A stretch of DNA of 64,000 nucleotides, taken from positions 992,001 through 1,056,000 of the forward strand of contig NZ_BRZA01000002.1 of NCBI RefSeq assembly GCF_026012395.1, read 5' to 3'. The position numbers were made by a program, and so were the translations under genes. Below are positions 35,752 to 44,311 of the stretch, in pieces; position 1 is the first letter of the stretch; the number at the start of each line of letters is the position of its first letter. Origin of the DNA: Lysinibacillus piscis (GTDB taxonomy: Bacteria; Bacillota; Bacilli; Bacillales_A; Planococcaceae). The notes below the pieces were generated by a model that saw nothing but the letters and a program-made list of their open reading frames with translations, searched no databases and was not told the origin of the DNA.

Positions 35752-36111
35752 TTGAAAGTATTTGTAGCTATTGGTGCAGGTGGTTTTTTGGGGGCTCTTT
35801 GTCGGTATAAACTTAGCCTACTATTCCAGCAAGAAGGATTCCCCTTCACAACGCTTAGTATTAATTTAATAGGCTGTCTTTGTTTAGCATGGCTTTTTAC
35901 CACTTTTACCAAACGCACAGCCTTTGTCACAGGCATTGGCACAGGTTTTTTAGGCGCCTTTACGACATTTTCCACCTTCTCACTAGAAACGCTGCGTCTT
36001 TTGCAACAAGGACACGCAGTTCAAGCCATCTGTTATAGTATGATAAGTGTCAGTGGTGGCCTCACTTGTGCATGGCTAGGTACAACACTTGCAAGGAGGA
36101 AAAAAGTATGA
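35752..36111 (+). CDS. crcB: Fluoride ion channel subunit CrcB/Fluc (first of pair)
   Basis: 119 residues, four hydrophobic helices, with GAGGFLGALCRYKL at the start, TLSINLIGCL, and the pore motif GTGFLGAFTTFSTFSLE. Fluc channels let toxic fluoride leave the cell. TTG start at 35752 follows AAAGGGAGA at 8 bases. Its stop overlaps the start of a second crcB (ATGA), consistent with a two-gene, hetero-dimeric channel of opposite subunit topology. No fluoride riboswitch was found upstream. Confidence 0.92.
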   Translation: MKVFVAIGAGGFLGALCRYKLSLLFQQEGFPFTTLSINLIGCLCLAWLFTTFTKRTAFVTGIGTGFLGAFTTFSTFSLETLRLLQQGHAVQAICYSMISVSGGLTCAWLGTTLARRKKV

Positions 36112-36440
36112 TATTGGTAGGTATTGGTGGCATTTTTGGCGCACTCACTCGCTATTTGATTAGCAAACAGCTCCACTCTGCCTATCCATGGGCGACACTC
36201 CTCATTAATAGTACAGGCTCCTTCGCACTTGGATTATTATTTGCCCTGCAGCCAGCAGCTTGGTTATGGCAGTTGCTCGGTATCGGCTTTTTAGGGGCCT
36301 ACACAACCTTTTCAACATTTGGCTTTGAAACTGTTCAATTAATCGAACAACAAAAGGGAAGGCAAGCCTGTCTGTACATAAGTAGCTCTGTTTTAATAGG
36401 TCTACTATCTGCTTTACTCGGTTTTATGATTATCCAATGA
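36108..36440 (+). CDS. crcB: Fluoride ion channel subunit CrcB/Fluc (second of pair)
   Basis: 110 residues with the same motifs: GIGGIFGALTRYLI, TLLINSTGSFALG and GFLGAYTTFSTFGFE. ATG at 36108 has AAGGAGG upstream and overlaps the stop of the first copy; the longer frame from 36066 is rejected. Expected to assemble with the upstream copy in the membrane. Confidence 0.92.
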   Translation: MILVGIGGIFGALTRYLISKQLHSAYPWATLLINSTGSFALGLLFALQPAAWLWQLLGIGFLGAYTTFSTFGFETVQLIEQQKGRQACLYISSSVLIGLLSALLGFMIIQ

Positions 36441-36453
36441 AAGGTGAATTTTT

Positions 36454-36789
36454 ATGCAGGCACATAATGAAGCACTCGAGGTAGAGTTAGCCGCAGCAAT
36501 ACAGCAACTCATCCACCTTGAACTTGAAGAAAATTACGCAGAAATGAATCAATATTTTGCTCGATTGCTCGCCAAATTACAGGCAGCACAATTGATTGAT
36601 TACAAACTCGATGTCCTTGTGGAACCGCAAGCTTTCACGACAGAAATATGCCTACTACTTGAAAGCTTACAGGAAGCCAAGAAGAAGCCACACAAAAGGC
36701 ATGGCTTATTAACCCATCGTCATATTTTAAAAATATGGCTTCGCAAGCATCCACAGCTTATGAAAGAATTTTTACCTCAATTATTTTAG
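36454..36789 (+). CDS. Hypothetical protein after the crcB pair (111 aa)
   Basis: No family recognised. Residues 1-80 look alpha-helical (EVELAAAIQQLIHLELEENYAE... FARLLAKLQAAQLID) and the C-terminal third is basic (KKKPHKRHGLLTHRH). ATG at 36454 follows AAAGGTGA at 6 bases and begins 13 bases after crcB, so it is probably cotranscribed with the fluoride channel genes. Confidence 0.6.
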   Translation: MQAHNEALEVELAAAIQQLIHLELEENYAEMNQYFARLLAKLQAAQLIDYKLDVLVEPQAFTTEICLLLESLQEAKKKPHKRHGLLTHRHILKIWLRKHPQLMKEFLPQLF

Positions 36790-36950
36790 AGGCTGGGAAA
36801 AAAGTATTTTAGCCAGTCAAAAAGCCGAACTATTGAAGAAACAATTGTGAAATGTTCCTTCATCGTTCGGCTTGTTCTCTTTAATTTGGACTAGTTATGC
36901 CTGCTATCATTCGGCTTTTTGAAGCGATCATTTAGTTATGTCCCAGCCCT
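36789..36950. repeat. Multi-stem structured element between convergent operons
   Basis: Outer ends GGCTGGGA (36791-36798) and TCCCAGCC (36941-36948) pair; inside, AAGCCGAAC..ATTGAAG pairs with CTTCAT.GTTCGGCTT, and a third segment TTCGGCTTTTTGA (36906-36918) offers an alternative partner. Resembles the 'gggctgggac' elements that often end Firmicute operons; may terminate both sides. Confidence 0.6.
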
Positions 36951-36955
36951 ACTTC

Positions 36956-37264
36956 TTATTTCTCAAATGAGTAGTCTTTGATGACTTGACAGATTTCTAC
37001 TTGATACTGTGTATACCATTTTTCTTGCCCTAATTGCTGTGCCATCTTATGCTTCATGTTATCCTTCCACGCTTGAATGGCTTCTAACGATTCCCAATAA
37101 GATACTGTAATCCCTTTGCCTTCTGTATTACGAACACTTTCTACTCGGAGAAAGCCAGGCTGCTGACAGGCTAAATCATTCATCACAGTTGCCATCTTTG
37201 CATAGCTCTCTCCATCATCCACTGCTCTTTGTGAAGTAAACACTACAGCATAGTACATGTCCAT
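36956..37264 (-). CDS. Antibiotic biosynthesis monooxygenase (ABM) domain protein
   Basis: 102 residues, one ABM ferredoxin-like fold: YYAVVFTSQR, QQPGFLRVESVRN, GITVSYWESLEAIQAWKDN. Family members are small dimeric monooxygenases or heme-degrading relatives; the exact reaction cannot be told. ATG at 37264 is 7 bases after GGGGGA. Last gene in a minus-strand run with the MFS and BASS transporters. Confidence 0.82.
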   Translation of the reverse strand: MDMYYAVVFTSQRAVDDGESYAKMATVMNDLACQQPGFLRVESVRNTEGKGITVSYWESLEAIQAWKDNMKHKMAQQLGQEKWYTQYQVEICQVIKDYSFEK

Positions 37265-37282
37265 CCATCATTCCCCCATTCT

Positions 37283-38467
37283 TTACACATCCATCACTAC
37301 ATTTTTTTGCTTGGCATAAACTAAAAATGTGATGGTTAAACCTATACTAATCATACCAAATACAAGCCCTACACCGTTTAAACCAATTAAATCGAGCAGC
37401 ATCCCTGTCGAGACAATGACAATTTGGAAGATAACGGAGTCAATCATATTACGGAAGGAGAAAAAGCGACCGTGAAACTCTTTCGGTACTTGCTTTTGAA
37501 AAATAACCATCGTCATTGGGAAAAAGCAACCTACAGAAAAACCAAATACACCAAAAGCGATTAAAGCAAATAATTGTCGGTCAGCTAATAATAGCAGCAA
37601 TTCCATTGCCCCAATCACAAAGGCTAATGTAAAGAGTAACTTACCAATTTGGACACGCTCCGAAATCCATTTTAAGCTCGCCGCCCCTAACATAAAGCCT
37701 ATTCCTTCCACTGTGTAAATCATCCCAGAAAGTGCCGCAGAATGATGCATTTCTGATATTTTCATAATAACTAAGTTAAACGAGCCTAAAAATAGCGTTG
37801 GAATAAGTATTAAAACGAGTGTCATCAAGACCATTGGATGCGCCTTCACCATTGGCAACACCTCTTTAAAATTACTTTTCTCTTTATTCGCCATAGATGA
37901 CTGTTGCCCTTCTTCTATATGTAATAGACTTGTCAGTACAAACATCATCAAATACACAATAAGTGACGTGATATACAACCATTTCAACTCAAAATAACTT
38001 AGCATAAGCCCAGCCACAGCCGTACCCACAATACGAGAAATTGTTCGGGCATTCATTTGCCACGCATTTAAAGTCATTAAATCCTTGTCCTTGACAATTA
38101 ACGGTACAATCGCTTGTAAGGCAGGCATATAAAACGCCGCTGCGATTTGCAGTGTAATTAAAAATAACACCATCCAGAAGACAGAGCTTGTATACAGTGC
38201 AATAAACATAAATAAAATACTAACAATGCGCCCAATACTTGCCCATTGCACCACCGTTTTCTTCTTGGATTGGTCAATCATACGCCCTGCTAACGGTCCT
38301 ACAAGAAAGCCCGCTAAAACACCACTCGCAATAATTAAGGATTTATGAAAATCTGATGGGACAACCTCTTGCATAAAGGCGAGATTGCCAATAATGCCAG
38401 CCCATAAACCAAGTCCTACAACAAATTCCCCTATTAATAAAATCCATACATTTCGGTTACGCCACAT
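37283..38467 (-). CDS. MFS transporter (MFS_3/BacF-like)
   Basis: 394 residues, about 12 helices, with VWILLIGEFVVGLGLWAGI at the start and GPLAGRMIDQSKKKTVV as the first cytoplasmic loop motif. The layout is that of Gram-positive drug-efflux or macrolide-efflux MFS proteins. ATG at 38467 has AAAAGGAG upstream and overlaps the end of the BASS-family gene by 11 bases. Substrate unknown. Confidence 0.82.
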   Translation of the reverse strand: MWRNRNVWILLIGEFVVGLGLWAGIIGNLAFMQEVVPSDFHKSLIIASGVLAGFLVGPLAGRMIDQSKKKTVVQWASIGRIVSILFMFIALYTSSVFWMVLFLITLQIAAAFYMPALQAIVPLIVKDKDLMTLNAWQMNARTISRIVGTAVAGLMLSYFELKWLYITSLIVYLMMFVLTSLLHIEEGQQSSMANKEKSNFKEVLPMVKAHPMVLMTLVLILIPTLFLGSFNLVIMKISEMHHSAALSGMIYTVEGIGFMLGAASLKWISERVQIGKLLFTLAFVIGAMELLLLLADRQLFALIAFGVFGFSVGCFFPMTMVIFQKQVPKEFHGRFFSFRNMIDSVIFQIVIVSTGMLLDLIGLNGVGLVFGMISIGLTITFLVYAKQKNVVMDV

Positions 38468-39413
38468 GATTCGTCTCCTTTTGTTGTTGATATTTGTCAA
38501 TCATACGGCTAAAGAAAGAGGCGAGCACCTGTTGAAACAACATACCAAATACGACAGGCATCACTGTTTTTGCTGGGAAATAGGTAGTCGCAATAACAAC
38601 ACCAACTGCAATATTACGCATCCCACCTGTAAAGACAAACATCGTTGTAATCGAGCGATCTTTCCATAGTAGATGCCCTATTAGGAAGCAAAACGCATAG
38701 CCAGAAATCGCCAATAACAGCACTACCCCTATGATACAAACCAACTCCCAATTTAAATGAGTCATATAAGGTGCAATGGCACTACTATTAATCATCACAA
38801 TACTAAATAGACTTAGCTTTGAAAACGGTGATAATGTTTTACCCCATGTTTGCACAATTTTGCCCTTTGTCACCTCATTACATGCGACACCCAATATGGA
38901 CGGCAACACAATCATCCAACATAAATCGATGATTAAACCTGTTGTATCAAGGGCAATCGTTTGTCCTGCCACAATATGTAATAAGGCTGGTAGTATGATA
39001 GGTGATAATACAGTATCCAGTAAAATAATCGCTAAGCATAAAGCTAAATGCCCTCGACAAACATTGACCCAAATAAAGCTTGTGACACCCGTTGGAATCG
39101 CCACTGCCAAGACAAAGCCTACTGTCAGTAAATGATCGTGAAATATAGCGATCGATACTGCATACGCCCATAATGGCATCAGCATATGTAAAAAAATAAG
39201 TACCAAAACAATCACGGCTGGATATTGTCGAACACTTTTCACACTGTCCATATTCATACTTAAACTACCTGCAAATGTCATAAAAGCAAATAACCATGGC
39301 ACTAAAAATAAAAATTGCTGCCCAATAGTAGCAAATAGCACACCTACTATTAAACTAAGAGGTGTTAAAATAGGCATCCATTTTTGAAGATATGTATTGA
39401 TTTGCTGTAACAT
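38457..39413 (-). CDS. Bile acid:sodium symporter (BASS) family transporter
   Basis: 318 residues, about ten helices. Family pattern: LFAFMTFAGSLSMN, VLAVAIPTGVTSFIWVNVCRG, LDTVLSPIILPALLH, and FTGGMRNIAVGVVIATTYFP with the second crossover. In Firmicutes these carry organic anions or precursors, with Na+. First gene of a minus-strand unit with the MFS and ABM genes. Confidence 0.82.
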   Translation of the reverse strand: MLQQINTYLQKWMPILTPLSLIVGVLFATIGQQFLFLVPWLFAFMTFAGSLSMNMDSVKSVRQYPAVIVLVLIFLHMLMPLWAYAVSIAIFHDHLLTVGFVLAVAIPTGVTSFIWVNVCRGHLALCLAIILLDTVLSPIILPALLHIVAGQTIALDTTGLIIDLCWMIVLPSILGVACNEVTKGKIVQTWGKTLSPFSKLSLFSIVMINSSAIAPYMTHLNWELVCIIGVVLLLAISGYAFCFLIGHLLWKDRSITTMFVFTGGMRNIAVGVVIATTYFPAKTVMPVVFGMLFQQVLASFFSRMIDKYQQQKETNHVA

Positions 39414-39551
39414 ATTCGATAAGTCCCTCTTCCCTTGCCAAATAGCTTATTTGCTACTATACACCTTTCATTTAAATTGGCAAGTTTTTTTCAAAAAATT
39501 TGCAGTTTTCGGCTAACTATTGCACACTGAACATAGGATGAAGGAGAAAGG

Positions 39552-40583
39552 GTGTGCCTATCAATGAAAAAAATATGCTATCTTGTCATGTGCGTCTTCT
39601 TGACACTTTGTATCGGAGAACAGGCAAGTGCTGCAAGCTTTCGGGATGTACCTGAAGATCATTTTGCATATGATGCCATTACATGGGCTGAACGCTATGA
39701 TATTATCAATGGCTATGCAGATGGAACCTTCAGACCAAGCGATACCATCACAGAGCAGCAATTTGCTAAATTACTTGCTAATTTCTATGAGCTAGAATCT
39801 CCTGAGGATGAGCTCATCAAGCACACTACTATTGCCAATTGGTCTGATGATTATTATAATCGTCTTGCCAGCTATGGTGTGCCATTAAACGGCTATTTTG
39901 ATTATGGAATTCGTGCTACCGCTGTGAAACGTGGTGTTGTAGCACAAGCAATTGCCCATCTAGCAAATGGTAAGAGTGGATTAGATGCCTCCATTCAATT
40001 TTTACTTGATTACTACATTTCGACAGGACAAAATCCACAGTATGAAAATCGGCATTTGCAGAAATTTTTTGGCGCTACCAATAACTTGACACGTGCACAG
40101 GTCATTTTGATGCTCCATCGTATGCATGAACGTAATTTTTATGCGATTTCAGAGGATGCACAATCCACCCATGATAGTCTGGAATCCTTGCTTATCCGTG
40201 CCAAACATGCACAGCTTCAGCTCGATGCTTCCCTACACCTTACAACGCCAACGAAAAGCGCTTGGGAGGGTGTTTATGCCTATTACTACAAATGGGGGCA
40301 AAGTTTAGATGATATCAATCGTCGTGAGGCTGTGATTGCCAATGTAACGACAAAGGGCTTTACCGTTGCAATGACCGCGAATGATGGTGCAGCTGATGGA
40401 CATGTCGAAGGAACCGCAACGATGACAAGTAAAACTAAAGCCATTTTGACTCAAACTAGCAACGGTCAACGTTGTGTGATTGAATTGGAACAGTTGCCAC
40501 AAGCACTAAAAATAACCGAGGTGGACTGCCGTTCGTTCCGAGATGAGGGTGTCACATTTTCAGGCACATTAAAGAAACAATAG
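39552..40583 (+). CDS. S-layer homology domain protein
   Basis: 343 residues. Signal peptide (KKICYLVMCVFLTLCIGEQASA) followed by an SLH motif FRDVPEDHFAYDAITWAERY...NGYADGTFRPSDTITEQQ, a degenerate second and third repeat (~85-200), and a C-terminal ~110-residue domain unlike SLH. SLH domains bind pyruvylated secondary wall polymer at the cell surface. A GTG at 39552 lies 5 bases after AAGGAG and is preferred over ATG at 39564. A flavin reductase gene follows after 12 bases. Confidence 0.87.
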   Translation: MCLSMKKICYLVMCVFLTLCIGEQASAASFRDVPEDHFAYDAITWAERYDIINGYADGTFRPSDTITEQQFAKLLANFYELESPEDELIKHTTIANWSDDYYNRLASYGVPLNGYFDYGIRATAVKRGVVAQAIAHLANGKSGLDASIQFLLDYYISTGQNPQYENRHLQKFFGATNNLTRAQVILMLHRMHERNFYAISEDAQSTHDSLESLLIRAKHAQLQLDASLHLTTPTKSAWEGVYAYYYKWGQSLDDINRREAVIANVTTKGFTVAMTANDGAADGHVEGTATMTSKTKAILTQTSNGQRCVIELEQLPQALKITEVDCRSFRDEGVTFSGTLKKQ

Positions 40584-40595
40584 GAGGTTATTTGA

Positions 40596-41141
40596 ATGAA
40601 TATTACAGCTTTTATCGGTAGCTCTAGAGCACAAAGCAACAGTGAACAATTAACGGACTATGTACTTGAAGGAATACCACATACGAAAATTTATGTGAAA
40701 GATTTACACATTGAGCCTATTCATGATTTACGTCATGATGCAAACGGCTTTCAAGCAGTAGACGATGATTACGATCAAATTATCCAAGCTTTATTGACAA
40801 GCGATGTCGTGATTTTTACAACACCTATTTATTGGTATAGTATGTCGGGCATTTTAAAAAATATAATAGACCGCTTCAGTCATGCCATTCGCGATGAACG
40901 CTATCCACAGTTAAAAGAAAAACTGTCAACAACGGAGGCGATAGTGCTCGCTGTTGGTGGAGATACCCCCTCTATTAAAGGCTTGCCAATGATTCAGCAA
41001 TTCCGTTATATTTTTGACTTTTTAAATATGCCCTTCTCTTCTTATATTATTGGTGAAGGTAATCAGCCTGGTGATATCGTGCAGGATGAACGAGCACTTG
41101 CACAAGCAGCTATTTTAAATAAACAATTAAAAGCACGTTAA
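40596..41141 (+). CDS. NADPH-dependent FMN reductase / flavodoxin-like oxidoreductase
   Basis: 181 residues. Flavin phosphate-binding loop IGSSRAQSNSEQL near the N-terminus, DVVIFTTPIYWYSMSGILKN (the family's P-x-Y-x-x-S-x-x-G-x-K-N motif) and AVGGDTPSIKGLP. Reduces FMN or quinones with NAD(P)H in the cytoplasm. ATG with GGAGG 8-9 bases upstream and directly downstream of the SLH gene, so likely cotranscribed though without clear functional link. Confidence 0.88.
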   Translation: MNITAFIGSSRAQSNSEQLTDYVLEGIPHTKIYVKDLHIEPIHDLRHDANGFQAVDDDYDQIIQALLTSDVVIFTTPIYWYSMSGILKNIIDRFSHAIRDERYPQLKEKLSTTEAIVLAVGGDTPSIKGLPMIQQFRYIFDFLNMPFSSYIIGEGNQPGDIVQDERALAQAAILNKQLKAR

Positions 41142-41180
41142 AAAAACGACCTAAAGGCCAATGCGCTTTTAGGTCGTTTT
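41142..41180 (+). terminator. Terminator of SLH-flavin reductase unit
   Basis: AAAACGACCTAAA/TTTAGGTCGTTTT, directly after the stop codon. Confidence 0.88.
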
Positions 41181-41397
41181 CACTATTTTTTGCCACCGTT
41201 ATATCGTTTCCTAATGGATTCAAGCTGTGGAGGGTGTGAGACAGTCTCGTTTCTAAAATGGCTCCATGGCGAAATGTTTTGTTCTCTGAGACGCTTCACT
41301 ACCATGATGCCCTTCTTTCGTAAAATGCCTAAATTGACCATTTCTCATCGTAAAAACGCCTATTTGTATACAACATGTAAATTTATTCCACGACAAT
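41181..41397. other. Gap without a supported gene
   Basis: Open frames exist on both strands (e.g. 41190-41399 plus, 41253-41441 minus) but neither has a ribosome binding site or a recognisable sequence. Possibly a gene remnant. Confidence 0.3.
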
Positions 41398-41435
41398 GAA
41401 AAAGCTTTGATGACATATGCCATCAAAGCGCTTTT
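41398..41435 (-). terminator. Terminator of coiled-coil gene
   Basis: AAAGCTTTGATG / CATCAAAGC.CTTTT stem, 8-base loop, T5 following on the minus strand; touches the stop codon. Confidence 0.82.
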
Positions 41436-41802
41436 ACCCATTCATTTTTAAAATATTATCTAATTTTTTAAGATTGCGCACATCTGTTTTTGTTTCCAAT
41501 AATTCGTCTGACAAAATATGCACTTTCGTATCCATCATATTGATTTGCTGGCTTAAATTTTGCTCCACCGTATCTATTTGAAGCGTTAATTTCTCTTGCA
41601 TTTCAGCCATCTCTTGGCGTAATTCATTTTTCATTTCTAGCATTTCTTGACGTAGCTCAACTTTCATTTCTACCATCTCTTGACGTAATTCTTCGGTTTT
41701 TTCTAGAATTTGCTGCTGCAGGTCCACTTTTGTATCCTTTAATTGCTGTGACAATTCTAAAATGGCCTGTAGAATCACGTTTTGTCCTACCTCTTGTCCC
41801 AC
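41434..41802 (-). CDS. Coiled-coil protein with 11-residue repeats
   Basis: 122 residues, almost wholly a charged coiled coil. A unit of 11 residues of form ELRQEMxEMKx occurs three times in tandem (ELRQEMVEMKV, ELRQEMLEMKN, ELRQEMAEMQE), visible also as 33-base DNA repeats at about 41603-41700. GTG start at 41802 is set by GAGGAGG 8 bases upstream. No family or function recognised. Confidence 0.65.
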   Translation of the reverse strand: MGQEVGQNVILQAILELSQQLKDTKVDLQQQILEKTEELRQEMVEMKVELRQEMLEMKNELRQEMAEMQEKLTLQIDTVEQNLSQQINMMDTKVHILSDELLETKTDVRNLKKLDNILKMNG

Positions 41803-42078
41803 TTATCTGACCTCCTCTCGCTTCACTTTTATATCATCACTAGACAGTTATCAACGTTTCTATATCCTTATTCTATCGGCAAGTTACTAGAAAGTCAAAA
41901 TGCGAAAAAGCGTAAATTATCAAGAATTTATGATTAAAATTGTCGGAAAATATGCCATAATTTAAATTTCAAAAAATATATCGCACCCTTTCTCCTATTT
42001 CCTATTCTGTCCTAAAAATAAATCTATGAAATTAAAAATTTTTAGTCATTGATGGGACTTCTCTATGCGTCCTTTGCA
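41803..42078. other. Intergenic region upstream of coiled-coil gene
   Basis: AT-rich, no ORF with start signal. Contains the promoter region of the coiled-coil gene, not resolved. The structured repeats begin at 42079. Confidence 0.35.
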
Positions 42079-42211
42079 AATCAATTACGCCCCAGCGTAA
42101 TTGCGTTCAGATTTTTTCGAGTTCACTCGAAAAGCTCCTCTCCAAAATCTGTAACAATGTTTTGCTGTACCGAAAGCGTTAGCGTCAGGTACATCCGCTG
42201 GGGCTTTTATC
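42079..42211 (+). repeat. Dispersed structured repeat, family C (full copy)
   Basis: Bounded by GCCCCAGCG (42089-42097) and CGCTGGGGC (42196-42204), which pair; contains a TTTTCGAGT/ACTCGAAAA hairpin and the block GCGTCAGGTACATCCGCTGG. A decayed inverted copy is at 44127-44203. Confidence 0.65.
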
Positions 42212-42385
42212 TTGATTCAGTGGGCGTTTGGACACCTACTGAATGGCATAAAAACTGGCATTCATCCCCTCCCTGTTGCTGACGCTTCGCTTTCGCACAA
42301 AAAACATTGCACGCTGAGGAAGGGGTCTTCTGTAGCTGCCGCTTCGCTTTCGCTACAAGAAAACATTTGCTGAATCAAGATAAAA
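42205..42385. repeat. Large inverted-repeat region with internal direct repeats
   Basis: TTTTATCTTGATTCAG (42205-42220) is the exact reverse complement of CTGAATCAAGATAAAA (42370-42385). Between them GCTTCGCTTTCGC occurs twice (about 42283 and 42343) and CCCCTCCC pairs partly with GGAAGGGG. Noncoding. Confidence 0.6.
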
Positions 42386-42418
42386 AAAATCACAGGCGTG
42401 CTTACCACCTGTGATTGA
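42381..42418 (-). terminator. Terminator of SLH gene
   Basis: ATCACAGG/CCTGTGAT stem followed by T8 on the minus strand. Confidence 0.85.
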
Positions 42419-42425
42419 ATCATCG

Positions 42426-43322
42426 TTATAATCTACCTGCTTCTTTTAACACGATTGCTAACATTTTTGCAAACTCGCCTCGTGTAATCAATTGATTTGG
42501 TGCTAATACCGTCTGATTATCTAATGCTCCTAATTCGTACAAAATTTCTGTATGACGTGCTGTTTCATTTAAGAAGCTATACGTTTCCTCTGGCTGATAA
42601 TCCACTGCATCCAATGTTCGTCCTAACATTAACACGGCTTGCTGACGTGTAATTTTGCCATTTGGTTCAAAGATTGTAGGTGTCTTTCCACGAATCACAC
42701 CTAATGTATGTAGTGCCCCAACATAACCACCATACCAAGATTTTTTACTATCCACATCTCGAAACTGTGTAATTGACACTGGCTGGAAACTAAAAGCCCT
42801 TGCAATGAAGGCACTCACTTGAGCACGTGTTAACTGATCACTCACACCAAAATAATCCGCCTTTTTGCCCTGTACGATACCACGCTCCGTCAATGCTGTA
42901 ATATAGGATTGATAAGGTGAATTCGCTACATCACGAAAATAATTGGTTTGTGGATAGACAAATTGTAAATCCATATTATTGTGTATTGTCGCCACAACAC
43001 GATCCCCTAAATCTCGATAGGCAACGGGTTCTACTACCCCTTTTTTAGCGATTTGCTTTAATACACCACCCTGTCCATTTTTAAAAATTTCCACTTCTAA
43101 CGGTTGGCGATTATTGACAATCGTCGATTTTATACTGAAAACATTTCCCTTTTCAGCAGCCGTAATCGTTGCCCCATAGGCTGAATATACTGTCATATTG
43201 GTTGTTGTTGTATATACATACTTGCTTGGCTCTTGGTAAGCATGAGCTTGTAACGGCACAATCATAGACAAACTAACAACCCCTGCAAGTGCTATCTTTG
43301 CTAATTTTTGATACATGAACAT
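42426..43322 (-). CDS. SLH-domain surface protein
   Basis: About 298 residues. Signal peptide (KLAKIALAGVVSLSMIVPLQAHA), a ~95-residue beta-rich N-terminal domain, then three SLH repeats: YFRDVANSPYQSYITALTER..ITRAQ-type, FRDVDSKKSWYGGYVGALHTLG..ITRQQAVLML, and a last one ending ITRGEFAKMLAIVL. Here the anchor is C-terminal, unlike the SLH protein at 39552. Start: ATG at 43322, 9 bases after AGGAGG; GTG at 43325 is an alternative. Confidence 0.87.
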   Translation of the reverse strand: MFMYQKLAKIALAGVVSLSMIVPLQAHAYQEPSKYVYTTTTNMTVYSAYGATITAAEKGNVFSIKSTIVNNRQPLEVEIFKNGQGGVLKQIAKKGVVEPVAYRDLGDRVVATIHNNMDLQFVYPQTNYFRDVANSPYQSYITALTERGIVQGKKADYFGVSDQLTRAQVSAFIARAFSFQPVSITQFRDVDSKKSWYGGYVGALHTLGVIRGKTPTIFEPNGKITRQQAVLMLGRTLDAVDYQPEETYSFLNETARHTEILYELGALDNQTVLAPNQLITRGEFAKMLAIVLKEAGRL

Positions 43323-43350
43323 CACCTAATTCCTCCTGTTTTAATCCTCA

Positions 43351-44037
43351 TTATCCAAGAATATGGTGTAACTCCTGTAGCTTTTTAATCTCATAGTGTG
43401 GTTTTATATCACTTGTATTCGTAATATTATGTATGTTAAACCAGCATGTATCAATTCCCGCTAATAATCCACCTTTCACATCCGAAGTTAACGAATCCCC
43501 GACGATTAATGTTTTTTCTCTTTTGAAGTTGTCTATACGTTGAAAAACATAGTTGAAAAAATCTGGCATTGGTTTTTGATAGCCTGTTTGCTCAGAAATA
43601 AAAATATCTTTAAAATACGGCGCTAAGTCAGCACTTGCCAAGCGCTTATTTTGCGTCGTCGTTTTGCCATTTGACACAATATACAATTCATAGTGATTGG
43701 CAAGCATTTCAATCGTCTCATAAGCACCGTCTACATAATGATGGGCTTCCTGCAAATAATGCTGGAAAACCTCCTCAAAATATGGTCCATCCACCTCTAA
43801 ACCAAATTCCTTCAATGCCACCGCAAAACGTGTATTATGTAATGCCTCCTTTGATACCTCTCCACGTTCAAAGCTACGCCACATCGCTTCGTTAATTTCT
43901 TTATAGCGTGTAATCATCGCTGGCGTTGCATCAATATGCTCTTGTTGAAATAATTGCTGTAATGCCGCATTTTCTGCTAAATCAAAATCGAGTAATGTAT
44001 CATCTACATCAAATAATAATGTTTCATATTTTGCCAT
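43351..44037 (-). CDS. HAD hydrolase, YjjG/YfnB family
   Basis: 228 residues. HAD motif I LLFDVDDTLLDFD, motif II IVSNGKTTTQNKR, motif III Lys in GYQKPMP and motif IV IVGDSLTSDVKGG. The helical cap and the tail KPHYEIKKLQEL fit the YjjG subfamily, which dephosphorylates non-canonical pyrimidine nucleotides. ATG at 44037 is chosen (family proteins begin just before the motif); a TTG at 44070 with AAGGGG before it is possible and would add 11 residues. Confidence 0.86.
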   Translation of the reverse strand: MAKYETLLFDVDDTLLDFDLAENAALQQLFQQEHIDATPAMITRYKEINEAMWRSFERGEVSKEALHNTRFAVALKEFGLEVDGPYFEEVFQHYLQEAHHYVDGAYETIEMLANHYELYIVSNGKTTTQNKRLASADLAPYFKDIFISEQTGYQKPMPDFFNYVFQRIDNFKREKTLIVGDSLTSDVKGGLLAGIDTCWFNIHNITNTSDIKPHYEIKKLQELHHILG

Positions 44038-44126
44038 CATCTTACCTACTTTCTTTTTATCTTGGTTCAATATTCATCCCCTTCTATAGAGAAAGGGGAT
44101 AAATGCTTATTTTACCTCTATTCAAT

Positions 44127-44203
44127 GGATATCTATCTCCAGCAGATATTGTACCTGACGCTTTCGCACAGAAAATCCAGACGAGAGTTAGCCGGGGTGC
44201 AAT
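44127..44203 (-). repeat. Dispersed structured repeat, family C (decayed copy)
   Basis: On the minus strand CAATTGCACCCCGGCTAA, TGCGAAAGCGTCAGGTACAA and ATCTGCTGGAG align with the copy at 42079-42211, with about half of the interior deleted. Confidence 0.6.
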
Positions 44204-44311
44204 TGAGACAAATTTCTGCCTTCATCATACCACTTTTTTAACAGAAATATGATAAACAATTGAAATTTTCAATGAATGTGAGACAATAAGACGTTGAAAG
44301 GAAGATGAAGA

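Noticed and set aside
41190-41441. Open frames of 62-69 codons on both strands
   Set aside because: No ribosome binding site, no recognisable domain, and they overlap a terminator.
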